Shown in pieces: positions 1-7,787 of a stretch of DNA of 11,495 nt. Under the pieces are notes generated by a model. It had not been told where the DNA came from, did not search any database, and saw only the letters and a program-made list of their open reading frames with translations. The stretch is from Smittium culicis (taxonomy: Eukaryota > Kickxellomycota > Harpellomycetes > Harpellales > Legeriomycetaceae), in NCBI GenBank assembly GCA_001970855.1, contig LSSN01002673.1, forward strand, positions 1 to 11,495, in the 5' to 3' direction. The position numbers were made by a program, and so were the translations under genes. Positions within the stretch are counted from its first letter, which is position 1. Each line of letters begins with the position of its first letter.

Positions 1-41
<41 letters not shown>
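1..41. repeat. TTA trinucleotide microsatellite at window edge
   Basis: An uninterrupted TTA repeat runs from the first base to position 41, about 13.7 units, and is cut by the window edge, so its true length is unknown. The phase breaks at position 42. Simple repeats of this kind are common in AT-rich eukaryotic intergenic DNA and carry no function that can be read here. Confidence 0.95.
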
Positions 42-2150
42 TAAAATAAAAATTTTAAATTTGATATTCTTAAAATCTTTAAAATTTTTTTCTATTTAGA
101 TAATAAAAATTCGATAGCTATCTCTTGTTTCCATCTAATTATTTTCGAATATTTATTTATAGATTATTTTTTAATCTGTTCATTTTTTTGATTTTTTTAG
201 ATCAAAATAAAGGTATTTTCCCCCTTATTTTTCATTTAATATTTCTTATCAATTTATAAATCTAATACTTTCTTTTATTACCTTTAAACCTCAGAAATAT
301 ATATTTTTATTCGTTAACATTTCCTTTTTTAAATTTATAAAGGTTCGTCATATCAGCTTATTATTTGTAAATTCGCTAATATATAGTAATATTTGGTAAC
401 AGTAACTCAATATCGAAAAAATAATAGAAAAAAATTTTTTAACACACTTATTATTTTATTTGTAGCTAAATTTTTTTTATGATATTTTGACTATTTCCAC
501 CTTTTAACAGAATTTCATGGTGTCGAAAACAATATTCCATACCATTTTCATAACTAAATACGTTAATCATTCTGTTTTTATTATATAAAAATCCTAACAT
601 AGATTTTTTCTGTATTAGTTTGTTTTATAGAAACAATTTTTCTTAGATTAGGTATGGTCAGAAAAAAAGGCTGAGTCTATGTAATAATATCAGGAAATAT
701 ATTTAACTATGTTTTCATAAATAAATTTTGCTATGAATTTTTTTCTAATAATAATAATTCTCAACTAATTATATATATCAAGCATTTAAATAAATCTCTA
801 ACATTAACTAAATTGCAAAAAATGAGTTAGTTTTTTTTTTTTTTTTTCACAACAGCTTATTCAAAAATAATTAATCAAAGCTTGTGTGTATTTTTTGTAA
901 AATATTCTTGAATTAATATTATTTAGTTTCTTTTTTTAATTTTGATACTATAAAAAATCTATATAAAACAATTTAATGATAATTTTTTGTTCATTATAGA
1001 TATATAATAACTTCTGTATTGATATTTGAATTTATTAACAATTCGAAAATCGAATACAAAACGAAATCCTTAGCTTGAAAAAAAATTGTAATTAAATATT
1101 TTTTATTTAAATAATTGATTTAAGACCAATTCAATAATTGGAAATACTACTAAAAATTAAATAAAAATAAAAGCTTTTTATATTTCGAAAATAAACTAAA
1201 TTATGTAAAAAAATTTTCTTTTTATATAATTTAAATTAAAAGTTAAAGTGTAACATTTATTATTTTTATTTTATAATTTAGCAGGTAATAAAATTTTTTT
1301 TTTCGAATAATTAAAAGAAAAAAATTCAAATTCATTAATTTTCTTAACTATTATATTTGTTTTATATAAAATTTTTGTTCAATTAATTTTTGTCATATAA
1401 TTTAATATAATATTTTTTTTAGGTATTTAAATGAGAATTATCAATTTTTTATTTATATTTTAATCAATTAACAATGTGCTTTAATTACATTTTTTCGAAA
1501 GAATTATAGTATACTGATTTGGATGAAGTTACCTAAGAATTTTTGAATTAACGCTTAAAATTTTTGTATTATATAATTTTTTTTCAATATATTTAGACCA
1601 TTTATGTATAAGTTTGAAACTTTTATTAAATCTAGAAATTTTATTAGAATCACTATATAATTATTAAAGACCATGGTAATTTTATGAAAACCTAACATAA
1701 ATATTGATTTATTCAATTTACAGAGTATAATTAGTTATTTTTAAAGATAAACCTTAAAAAAAATATTCCGATATTAATTAAATCAATTTTTATTTTGATA
1801 TCTTTTCTTCTATTTATTAAGTAATTTATATTAATTAAAAGTTGCATTTTTTTACCTACCTTAAATAATTCTTTAAATAAAATTCCAAGATTTGTGTTAG
1901 GCACAAAGGTAGGAGTAAAGACAGGGCTAAGGTTGAACTGAAACTGAAACTAAGACTAAGATAGTGTTATTTATTATGTATTATAGGGATAATATATATT
2001 TAGTGGGATAAGTACTATAAAATAAATAATACACTTAGTTTTTTCTGAAAGATGGAAAAAGGTTACTCTTTTATACTTTTGAAAAAAAATCTAAATGATA
2101 TTATTAAATAAAGGTAATTATAAAAGAATTAATAATTTTCAAATAGCAGC
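42..2150. other. very AT-rich noncoding stretch
   Basis: No reading frame of useful length occurs on either strand; stops are dense in all frames. A sample line, 1201-1260, has only 6 G or C in 60 bases. A run of 17 T occupies 831-847. The word TTCGAA or TCGAAA recurs (near 144, 1042, 1184, 1303 and 1494), so CpG inside TCGA is not strongly depleted. I see no RNA gene or recognisable transposon. Near 1890-1960 the base composition changes briefly to a purine-rich stretch that contains the hexamer repeat listed separately. Confidence 0.8.
1937..1960 (+). repeat. short hexamer tandem repeat, two sub-types
   Basis: Four consecutive hexamers are present: ACTGAA twice, then ACTAAG twice. The block sits in a locally purine-rich stretch inside the otherwise AT-dominated first 2 kb. 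It is too short to assign to a repeat family. Confidence 0.8.
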
Positions 2151-2151
2151 T

Positions 2152-2260
2152 TGCGGAATATTATGAAATGTTTTAGAAGGCTCTAGAGTCGACTAGAAAT
2201 AATCCATGGATAACATTCCATAAAATTCCATTATATTCCAAAATGTTCCATGATTTTTTT
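2152..2260 (+). mobile_element. possible LTR fragment of a copia-type element
   Basis: The stretch opens with TG followed by GGAATATTATGAAATG after one intervening base. As I recall it, Drosophila copia LTRs open with TGTTGGAATAT, so this is suggestive but not diagnostic. It continues through CTCTAGAGTCGAC, four TTCCA words and a long T run. The copia pol relic starts about 90 bases downstream on the same strand. If this is a 5' LTR, then gag, integrase and most of reverse transcriptase have been deleted between it and the pol fragment. It could instead be the 3' LTR of another lost copy, or unrelated. No matching second LTR was found in the window. Confidence 0.3.
2216..2250 (+). promoter_or_regulatory. 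four TTCCA words at exact 10-bp spacing (step-type heat-shock-element-like)
   Basis: TTCCA begins at 2216, 2226, 2236 and 2246, so all four lie on one face of the helix. Upstream GAA triplets begin at 2156, 2165, 2176 and 2196, and three of these fall on the same 10-base lattice. Heat shock factor binds nTTCn and nGAAn pentamers, and the step-type arrangement is TTC units separated by 10 bp. Some copia-class elements, such as plant ONSEN, carry heat-shock elements in their LTRs. The spacing is seen directly; factor binding is inference. A simple decayed 10-bp tandem repeat is the alternative. Confidence 0.35.
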
Positions 2261-2349
2261 TTTTTTTCGTGTCTCAGAGAGTTTATTAAATGTAATTTAA
2301 AAGTATACAAAAACTAATAAAAAAATGTTACTAAAATAATTTTTCTACA

Positions 2350-2515
2350 GAACCCCCTCCTTCTAAGAGTGAAATACCTTACCGTAGTTTAGGGGCTTAA
2401 GTATTGTACTTTTCCAAGTACACTATACTAAAATTTCACACAGCGTTGCACTATTCTTGGTTGAGAATAGTCGAGGCAATGTTCATCGATTCGGAGGACA
2501 GCGATTCAAGAGGAG
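2350..2515 (+). mobile_element. Ty1/copia retrotransposon pol relic (reverse transcriptase to RNase H junction), frameshifted
   Basis: In one plus frame from 2371 the residues read EIPYRSLGA, a stop at 2398, then VLYFSKYT. This matches the conserved copia-family block of the form VPYRSLIGSLLYLS..TRPDI, with one residue missing after the L of YRSL. From 2427 the match continues in another frame as TKISHSVALF, then VEN from 2460 and NVH from 2478. That is where copia Pol has TRPDIsfAV..LSRF, then NP...HW. The small deletion near 2425-2432 replaces most of RPD and shifts the frame. The block lies between the RT core and RNase H in Ty1/copia Pol. Neither the RT catalytic YVDD upstream nor the SDADWAG box downstream was found, so only a fragment survives. 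It carries at least one stop and one frameshift and cannot be functional. Confidence 0.7.
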
Positions 2516-3278
2516 GATCATCTAGAAACAGGAGGAACCGATTCGTTTAGCACAATCTGAGACATTATCTGTGCACAAGTCCAGCGTTCGACAGAATTTC
2601 GGAACTCAGCCGTTTAGCATCTTATTGTAGGAGAGCCAGTTCGACCATTCCCACGTTTGGGTAGGAGCCTATTTTTTATTAATCCTGTTAGATGTAGGCT
2701 CTGATTAGGAGCTCAATGATCTCAACGAATTCAATTTTGTTGGAACGAGCTTAATTCCATGACTGCTTGTAACTTCAGTCATCCAGCCTACTTGAAGCAA
2801 TGCCTGGGTGGATCTTTCGGTTGGTAGATTGATCCCATTCCTCTTTAGGTACGCAGACGGTAGACCGGCAGAGGAATTTATTAGTATTAGAATATTAGCT
2901 TCTTTATGTCTTGCACCAAATTTATATTTTTTTAGTTTATTTACCGCCTATTTTCTATTATTGTTATCATACCAATAAAATTCCATGATTAAAAAAAAAA
3001 AAACCGACCCCCCTCCGCCGCTCTAGAAGCTCCAAACGCACTGGAAATTGGTTCAAGGGAACTGGTGAATCACTTATAGTTTGCAGTATAAATGTTCTGG
3101 GCACGCGGAAACCATTCATAATTTTTTCTGTTTCTTGCATAACATTTTTGATCGGTAGCTCTAGCTCGAAGCTGGCACAAATATCGTGTAGGCTTGCTCT
3201 CAAGGAGTTTTTTAACTATCACCAACCGGGCTTCGATAAAATTTGTAAGTAAAAATTTATGTCTAAACTGATCGGCGT
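2516..3278. other. GC-richer unassigned region after the copia relic
   Basis: GC is much higher than in the first 2 kb until about 2880 (29 of 60 at 2581-2640) and remains moderate from 3000 on. This could be the rest of the decayed element, but I could not recognise RNase H or an LTR end in any frame. Two overlapping minus-strand frames (2967-3203 and 3070-3321) read through about 80 codons each. Neither resembles a family I know, and the first ends by translating a long A run at 2991-3003. They may be remnants of a second coding sequence in opposite orientation, or chance. A possible minus-strand exon cannot be excluded. Confidence 0.5.
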
Positions 3279-3291
3279 TTGTTTGAACCGG

Positions 3292-3309
3292 CCGATCGTC
3301 GACGATCGG
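3292..3309. repeat. 18-bp perfect palindrome
   Basis: The sequence CCGATCGTCGACGATCGG equals its own reverse complement, centred on the GTCGAC between 3300 and 3301. The pairing fails at the next outer bases (G at 3291, T at 3310). It is the longest perfect palindrome I noticed, and it is strikingly GC-rich (12 of 18) for this window. It lies inside short frames on both strands. It could be a dimeric protein binding site or a cruciform seed, but nothing in the context shows which. Confidence 0.85.
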
Positions 3310-3344
3310 TAATTTCACCACTTGTAGCAGCTCAGAGGTATATG

Positions 3345-3686
3345 TTCGACTGTCTCAGGCAAACGCAAGTTTGCAGCGGGGAAAACGTTTTATTGAATTT
3401 TAGGGACGACGATTTTTCATGTTATGCAGGCTATGGGTGGTCTATAATGATGTGCTCATATACATTTAAACAATGTTCTGAAAGCCTGGATATAGGTTCA
3501 GCAGCGTATCAACGGATGAATAGGAGTCGAGGTATGCGTAAGGTGAGCATAGATAACTGCAAACCACATATGGATTCTGGATATATGATTGACATTAAAA
3601 CCTTAGCGTATCAGCGAGGCTGGGCACCCTTGTCGCGCTCGAAAAAAACAATCAAATGTTGTTTTATGCGTTGTTTTCGCATATAA
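3345..3686 (+). CDS. unassigned short reading frame
   Basis: An ATG at 3345 opens a 113-codon frame ending in TAA at 3684-3686; the frame also stays open upstream to 3279. The predicted product is polar and cysteine-containing, with no signal peptide or membrane segment. A short stretch, SESLDIGSAAYQ (about residues 49-60 from this ATG), faintly recalls the S...G.AAY segment before the last helix of insect odorant receptors, but the residues around it do not support that family. The frame overlaps the chemoreceptor-like frame at 3656 in another phase. GC is higher than in the DNA that follows. It may be an exon of a decayed gene, part of the transposon region, or chance. Confidence 0.2.
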   Translation, partial: FDCLRQTQVCSGENVLLNFRDDDFSCYAGYGWSIMMCSYTFKQCSESLDIGSAAYQRMNRSRGMRKVSIDNCKPHMDSGYMIDIKTLAYQRGWAPLSRSKKTIKCCFMRCFRI

Positions 3687-4000
3687 TCAGACGTTTTCAA
3701 CTAATAAAACCTAATATATCAGATAAATCCACTTTGGAACAAATAGAAACAACTAATAATGATTTAACGGATAAGTTGGTCATTCTCACTATCAGTATAA
3801 ATTCATTAGATTCATTTAGAAAAAAACTATATCAGCAATACTATGATTACTATTCAGCTTCATCTTTAAATATTATACTGAATAGGCCATCTCAAGGATT
3901 GAAAGTTTCAAGAAAAACATTTTTAGAATTAAAGTTAATTTTTTGGAGCACAATATAAACTATTTTTTTATCTATAGGAGTATTAATAGCGATTATTTGA
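3656..4000 (+). pseudogene. possible insect chemoreceptor (gustatory/odorant receptor) pseudogene fragment
   Basis: The frame 3656-3958 encodes 100 residues and stops at TAA 3956-3958. The same frame then continues as TIFLSIGVLIAII to a TGA at 3998. Residues 12-51 (RRFQLIKPNISDKSTLEQIE and on to ISINSL) resemble the intracellular loop and start of TM5 in insect gustatory receptors. Residues 71-100 (SLNIILNRP, LKVS, FLELKL, FWSTI) plus the read-through part resemble the last loop and TM7, where the family has SLQLL.., F..L.L.LL.SI, TYLVILIQF. The segment expected between them (TM5-TM6) is largely missing. Odorant receptors have a similar TM7, so the exact family is open. AT-rich codon use matches the surroundings. 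A 3' splice-like TTTTTTTATCTATAG ends at 3977, so the stop could lie in an intron, but no good donor was seen. The similarity is read by eye and is weak. Confidence 0.3.
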
Positions 4001-5205
4001 TCAATAATAGTAGAAGTATGTACAAAGTTTCGAGTATTTTTCGTGTCTTGTGTACTCTTTAAAATTTATTTCTTGTATTTTTGAAATGATATCATTTCTT
4101 GGATAAATTAATAAATGTATATATATATGGGTATATTTAAAACGGAATTGTGGCAGTGACACCAATTTTAAGAGAGATTTTAAAGATTCACATGGGTATT
4201 TTTATTTTATCTTTTATTTATTATTCATTCTGGAGTGCAACGAGATTATCTATTAATCATGAAATTGGTATTGACATTCATTTTTCCTTGGTAATATTAA
4301 TTATTAGTGTGATATTGAGCAATAAAAAATATTACAGTGTATTTATAATTCTTGCTGTGAATTCTTGAAATTATAATTAAATCTTGTCGAATAGCGTGCT
4401 TTTTAATTTAGCTTATTTCCAGTTTAACACTTACAGGATTGGGTTGATTTGGCTTGGCTTTTTTTTTTCTGAATTTCAAAAGATTATAGAGAAATGAAAA
4501 TTAGGTAAATTAATATACAATAGCGAGCTATTATTGGTAGTGTAATATGATACGAGTAATATAAATAATTCAAGACCAGTTTAGCCAATTAAGATTTTAA
4601 AAAACGTTTAAAGGTTATTGGTCTTGGAAAGAGTTAACTATCTCCTGACCACCACACTATAAAATAAAGAGATAATTGGCTCTCTAGCAATTTATTAACG
4701 GTATTATTATTTGGTGCAATTCTATAGTAAACAAATATTTGAAATAGACACTGAATTAAATTATTCTTATCGAATGCATTGGCTATATTCAAGTAGAAAA
4801 AAAAAACAGTCTACAGTCGCTGAAAGGGATAAATGAGTCAGAAACGCTTGATTGCTCTATTTTTATTACTCTGATAGGCACATAATTGAAACAAAGACCA
4901 GTACATTTATATAGATTTTAAATTGGACAGTTTTTGACAGTTTAAAAAAAAAAAGAGGAAAACCACTCGTATCTGAAGCGACCATTAAATAAAAAAAAAA
5001 TTTCGGTTTACGTTTTGTAGTTATTGTTTATTGATGCTGTGGAAATAAAAATTAAAAAGAGTTTTCCAAAAGTGGCTAGATAAAGCCAGCTTAATAGGAA
5101 TTAAATAGGGGGAGAAGTATTCCTATGTTAAAATTTTAGCTAGCTCAAATACATTAATTTTAGTGTACAGTATTCTGGTTGTACTGAGTTAGCAGGTTAG
5201 GATTT
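4001..5205. other. AT-rich stretch with no recognised gene
   Basis: Stops are frequent in all frames. One plus frame at 4150-4368, opened only by GTG, encodes 72 hydrophobic residues with two membrane-like segments (around residues 15-29 and 44-70). In AT-rich DNA, T-rich codons give hydrophobic products by chance, so I do not call it a gene. It could be a fragment of the receptor family suggested just upstream. A T run lies at 4461-4470 and an A run near 4945-4956. From about 4500 the plus strand begins to show more G than C. Confidence 0.6.
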
Positions 5206-5517
5206 GTGAATTACAATTCTACAGCAAACACCAAATTATTACATCAGACGGAAATATTCTTGGCGAGTATATTTGACAAATTAAAAACAACATTAGATAA
5301 TTGCGCTTACAAAACAACCAAATATTCAGTAATAACAGTGCTAAAACGTTGTCATACAATATTATATTGCGATGTATTATTGGGAGAGAAGCATCGACAT
5401 GAAACACTGAAATGCTTATTCTATGAATTATATAAAACCTTAATTGGTAAAATGAGATTGTATTTGCAATTCACAGAGTGTAGTGAAATTAGAGATTTAT
5501 TGGATAGCAGCCAATAA
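5206..5517 (+). CDS. unassigned 103-codon reading frame, possible exon
   Basis: The frame starts at GTG 5206 (first ATG much later) and ends at TAA 5515-5517. The predicted product is mostly helix-forming, has five cysteines, and lacks a signal peptide, membrane segment or known motif. A splice-acceptor-like TTCTACAG ends at 5224, just before CAAACACC, so it could be a terminal exon whose coding part starts there. No polyadenylation signal or upstream donor could be assigned with confidence. The length without a stop is notable for this AT content, but base composition is like the neighbours. I do not recognise the protein. Confidence 0.22.
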   Translation: MNYNSTANTKLLHQTEIFLASIFDKLKTTLDNCAYKTTKYSVITVLKRCHTILYCDVLLGEKHRHETLKCLFYELYKTLIGKMRLYLQFTECSEIRDLLDSSQ

Positions 5518-6927
5518 TTTCAAAGCGGAAATTAATTGAAGTCTAGATATAAGTTATGTGATGTGTAAAAATTATAAAGCGTGAGCTATCAAAAAAGATA
5601 TTTACTTTTGGTCAAAATAGATAAGGCAAAGGAAAACAAAAGAGATACTTTACAAGCAGTTGGCCGTTTCATGGGCGGGGTAGGCTGTTATATATTTACC
5701 AATCAAGTTCAAATAAAATCAATTATAAGGCTTTGAGAGTTATTGGTTTATTGAATAGAAGCAGCGAATAGCAAACATTCAAACAATTTAATAACGAATC
5801 AAATCAAACATTGTTTAGATGGGTGTTGGGCAGGAAAGAGATGGGCGAAGCCTATGCAATGGAACCACAAGAGTGGCCATAAGTATTCGAAAAAAAGGGG
5901 GAAATAAAACAGAGTTGGCTTATGCTTATAAAATAAGTTGATTATAGATGATATTATGGGATGATTCTGCAGCGGTATTTTAAAAAAAAAGGGTGGTATA
6001 GAAGGAGGTGTGATTTCTTTTGATAGATGATCTAATTGATAAGAAGCTTTATTCTTTAAATTTGTTTGAATTAAAGTTAGTCTGCAGGAATGAATGCGAG
6101 ATTGAGTTGATAATTAAATGCGCTGATGAGAGGCAGAATGAATGAATTTAAAAAAGCAAGAGTATAAGATGGAAAGGTTGAGAAGAGAAAAAAATGAGTC
6201 GAGTAAAGTGGTGATTTTTAGGCTTAGTTGAAAAAGCATGCTAAAAAAAAAAAAGAATGTGGGTCCAGATAAAATATTTGATGGATTTTATTGGATAGGA
6301 GACTTAATTCCATAGAAAAAAAAGGCATGTTTTATAGCCCGATGACGGACATGAAATATTGCGAGTACACTTGAAAGGGTAATAGAGATTACATACTAAA
6401 GGGATGATTATTAGATAATGAGCTAAGTGCTGATGCGAATATAGAGGCCTGTGTGTGCATTGGGTAATATAGTGCGGCGAGAGGGTAGAGAGGTATACGA
6501 ATCAGAATTGAATAATGGGATTGGCAGTGGGGAGGATAGCTATAGTATAGAAAACACGTAATAAGAATCTTTAACCAAGCGTAGCGGCATAGCGGCATAG
6601 CAGTATAGAATATTTATCAGGCTATACAGAATCAAGGATCAGCTTTATTTTCAGCCATAGCAGTTATGGGCTGCGAGCAAACAGAAAGAGAGAGAAATAG
6701 AATTGTAATCAGAGCATACAAAAAAAATAAAGAGAAGGGTTCATTGGGTTTATGCGTTATAGTGAAAGAGCCTATTAGGATAAGAGTTGCGCAAATAGTG
6801 AGATATGGCCCGCGAATGAGTGTAAGGAGAAGGCAAAGAAGACGGGTAGGGCAAATAAATTAATGTCGGGTTAGGTAATGGCAAGACGCCGTAAATCCTG
6901 TTCCGAGGTGTTTCTAAAATCATAACA
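5518..6927. other. G-biased noncoding stretch
   Basis: No gene is recognised. The plus strand is strongly G over C: at 6481-6540 I count 24 G and 4 C. Frames at 6389-6598 (minus) and 6666-6863 (plus) are low in complexity and follow this bias, so they are probably not genes. An 18-codon stretch at 6256-6309 (NVGPDKIFDGFYW and so on) recalls the GPD block of LINE reverse transcriptases but stops at once and has no flanking support. Confidence 0.6.
6582..6605 (+). repeat. 8-bp tandem repeat, three units
   Basis: TAGCGGCA occurs twice in tandem from 6582, followed by the variant TAGCAGTA and then TAGAATAT. The repeats are short and probably arose by slippage. Confidence 0.8.
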
Positions 6928-6974
6928 GCAAATGAAATTTCATTTAGTTCATTTGCACACTAAATGAACTTTTT
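6928..6974. repeat. nested inverted-repeat cluster, possible cruciform
   Basis: Three pairings share the AAATGAA core. GCAAATGAA (6928-6936) pairs with TTCATTTGC (6948-6956). The 16 bases AAATGAAATTTCATTT (6930-6945) form a perfect palindrome. AGTTCATTT (6946-6954) pairs with AAATGAACT (6962-6970) across a 7-base loop and is followed by a T run to 6974. The last hairpin plus T run looks like a bacterial intrinsic terminator, but its stem is mostly A-T and the context is not bacterial. Two mutually exclusive folds are possible. The pairings are seen directly; any role is unknown. Confidence 0.7.
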
Positions 6975-7667
6975 ATCAGGAGAATACCAATCAATTATAA
7001 ATAAAAGTAGGCAGAATAGGGGAGCTTGCGTACACAGACTGTAAGCGAATGGTGAGTTTTATATCTACGAATCTAAGATAAATAGCTAATATTTACGTAA
7101 TACAGAGCTAGGAGTATGTAAAATGAGGAGGAAAGGGGAGAGAAAGGAGGCATATAAGTCATGCGGGAAAGTGCAATGGTTTAGAAGCATGTGCTTTTGC
7201 TATTTTTTTTTTTTTTACAAGATTTTAAAATAGAAATGTCACATTTAATTACTTGTCTTGTTTATCGATGAAAAAGTATTATAAAAAAAAAAAAATGGCA
7301 CTTTTTTTTTTCACCCGGAAGCGAATGAATAACGGTTATTGGTACATGATAAAATATATATAACAGCGCGGACTACTATATGCCATTGAGCTTTTGAGTT
7401 TTTTTAATAGCTGCTATATTTTTTTTTTATAGTTTGATAATCTGGGGCTTTGATCATGGTTAAATGTTCAGGAATGACTCAGCAATAAAGATCAGAAAGT
7501 AATCGGAGATTAAAAGTACATGCAAAAATGCCTTGATGCGACGAATGCTTGCAATTAATAATCCAGCTATTATATTTTATATAGTCAGCAATTCTGCCAT
7601 TGGTTTTTATTAGGGCTAGCAATCTAGCCACTAGAGCTACAAGCTCAGAGGGATGAGACGTTAATTC
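6975..7667. other. noncoding stretch with purine tracts and A/T runs
   Basis: No gene is recognised. The stretch holds the mirror repeat at 7127-7150, T runs at about 7203-7216 and 7420-7429, and an A run at about 7281-7293. The minus frame 7479-7682 enters the 40-bp minisatellite and is probably not coding, because that repeat unit is not a multiple of three and units fall in different frames. Confidence 0.55.
7127..7150 (+). repeat. homopurine mirror repeat (H-DNA-like)
   Basis: The stretch 7125-7150 is pure purine. Within it GGAGGAAAG (7127-7135) is mirrored exactly by GAAAGGAGG (7142-7150) across a 6-base spacer. Homopurine mirror repeats can form intramolecular triplexes; these arms are 9 bases, about the lower limit usually considered. 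Confidence 0.65.
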
Positions 7668-7787
7668 GAGTTTTCGAGCCATTGGAGCAATAAATTAGCT
7701 ATAATACGAGTTTTTGAGCCATTGGAGAGGTAAAATAGCCATAATATGAGTTTTCGAGCCATTGGTGCAACAAAATAACCAGAGATG
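7668..7787 (-). repeat. 40-bp minisatellite, three units
   Basis: Units start at 7668, 7708 and 7748 with exact 40-base spacing. Each opens with GAGTTTTCGAGCCATTGG, with one C-to-T change in unit 2, then continues with a more variable AT-rich half; unit 3 diverges at its end. Because 40 is not divisible by three, the minus-strand frames crossing it (7479-7682 and 7661-7894) read different units in different phases, which argues against coding. A decayed relative (CTGCCATTGG, as read on the plus strand) may lie at about 7594-7603. Confidence 0.85.

Noticed and set aside
2181..2193. CTCTAGAGTCGAC matches part of a common cloning-vector polylinker.
   Set aside because: Only 13 bases match and neither neighbouring restriction site follows; the flanks are AT-rich LTR-like sequence, so chance is more likely than vector contamination.
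3959..4090. Reading through TGA as tryptophan to extend the frame after 3958, which would suggest a mitochondrial or mycoplasma-type code.
   Set aside because: A TAA at 3956 already breaks the frame and no known mitochondrial or mollicute protein is recognisable anywhere in the window.
5673..5680. GGGCGGGG, an Sp1-like GC box.
   Set aside because: A single short site in a G-biased region with no gene start nearby.
6256..6309. NVGPDKIFDGFYW-like stretch resembling the GPD block of LINE reverse transcriptases.
   Set aside because: It is 18 codons, ends at a stop, follows an A run and has no flanking RT motifs.
6946..6974. Intrinsic (Rho-independent) terminator.
   Set aside because: The stem is A-T dominated, there is no upstream gene, and the context is not bacterial.
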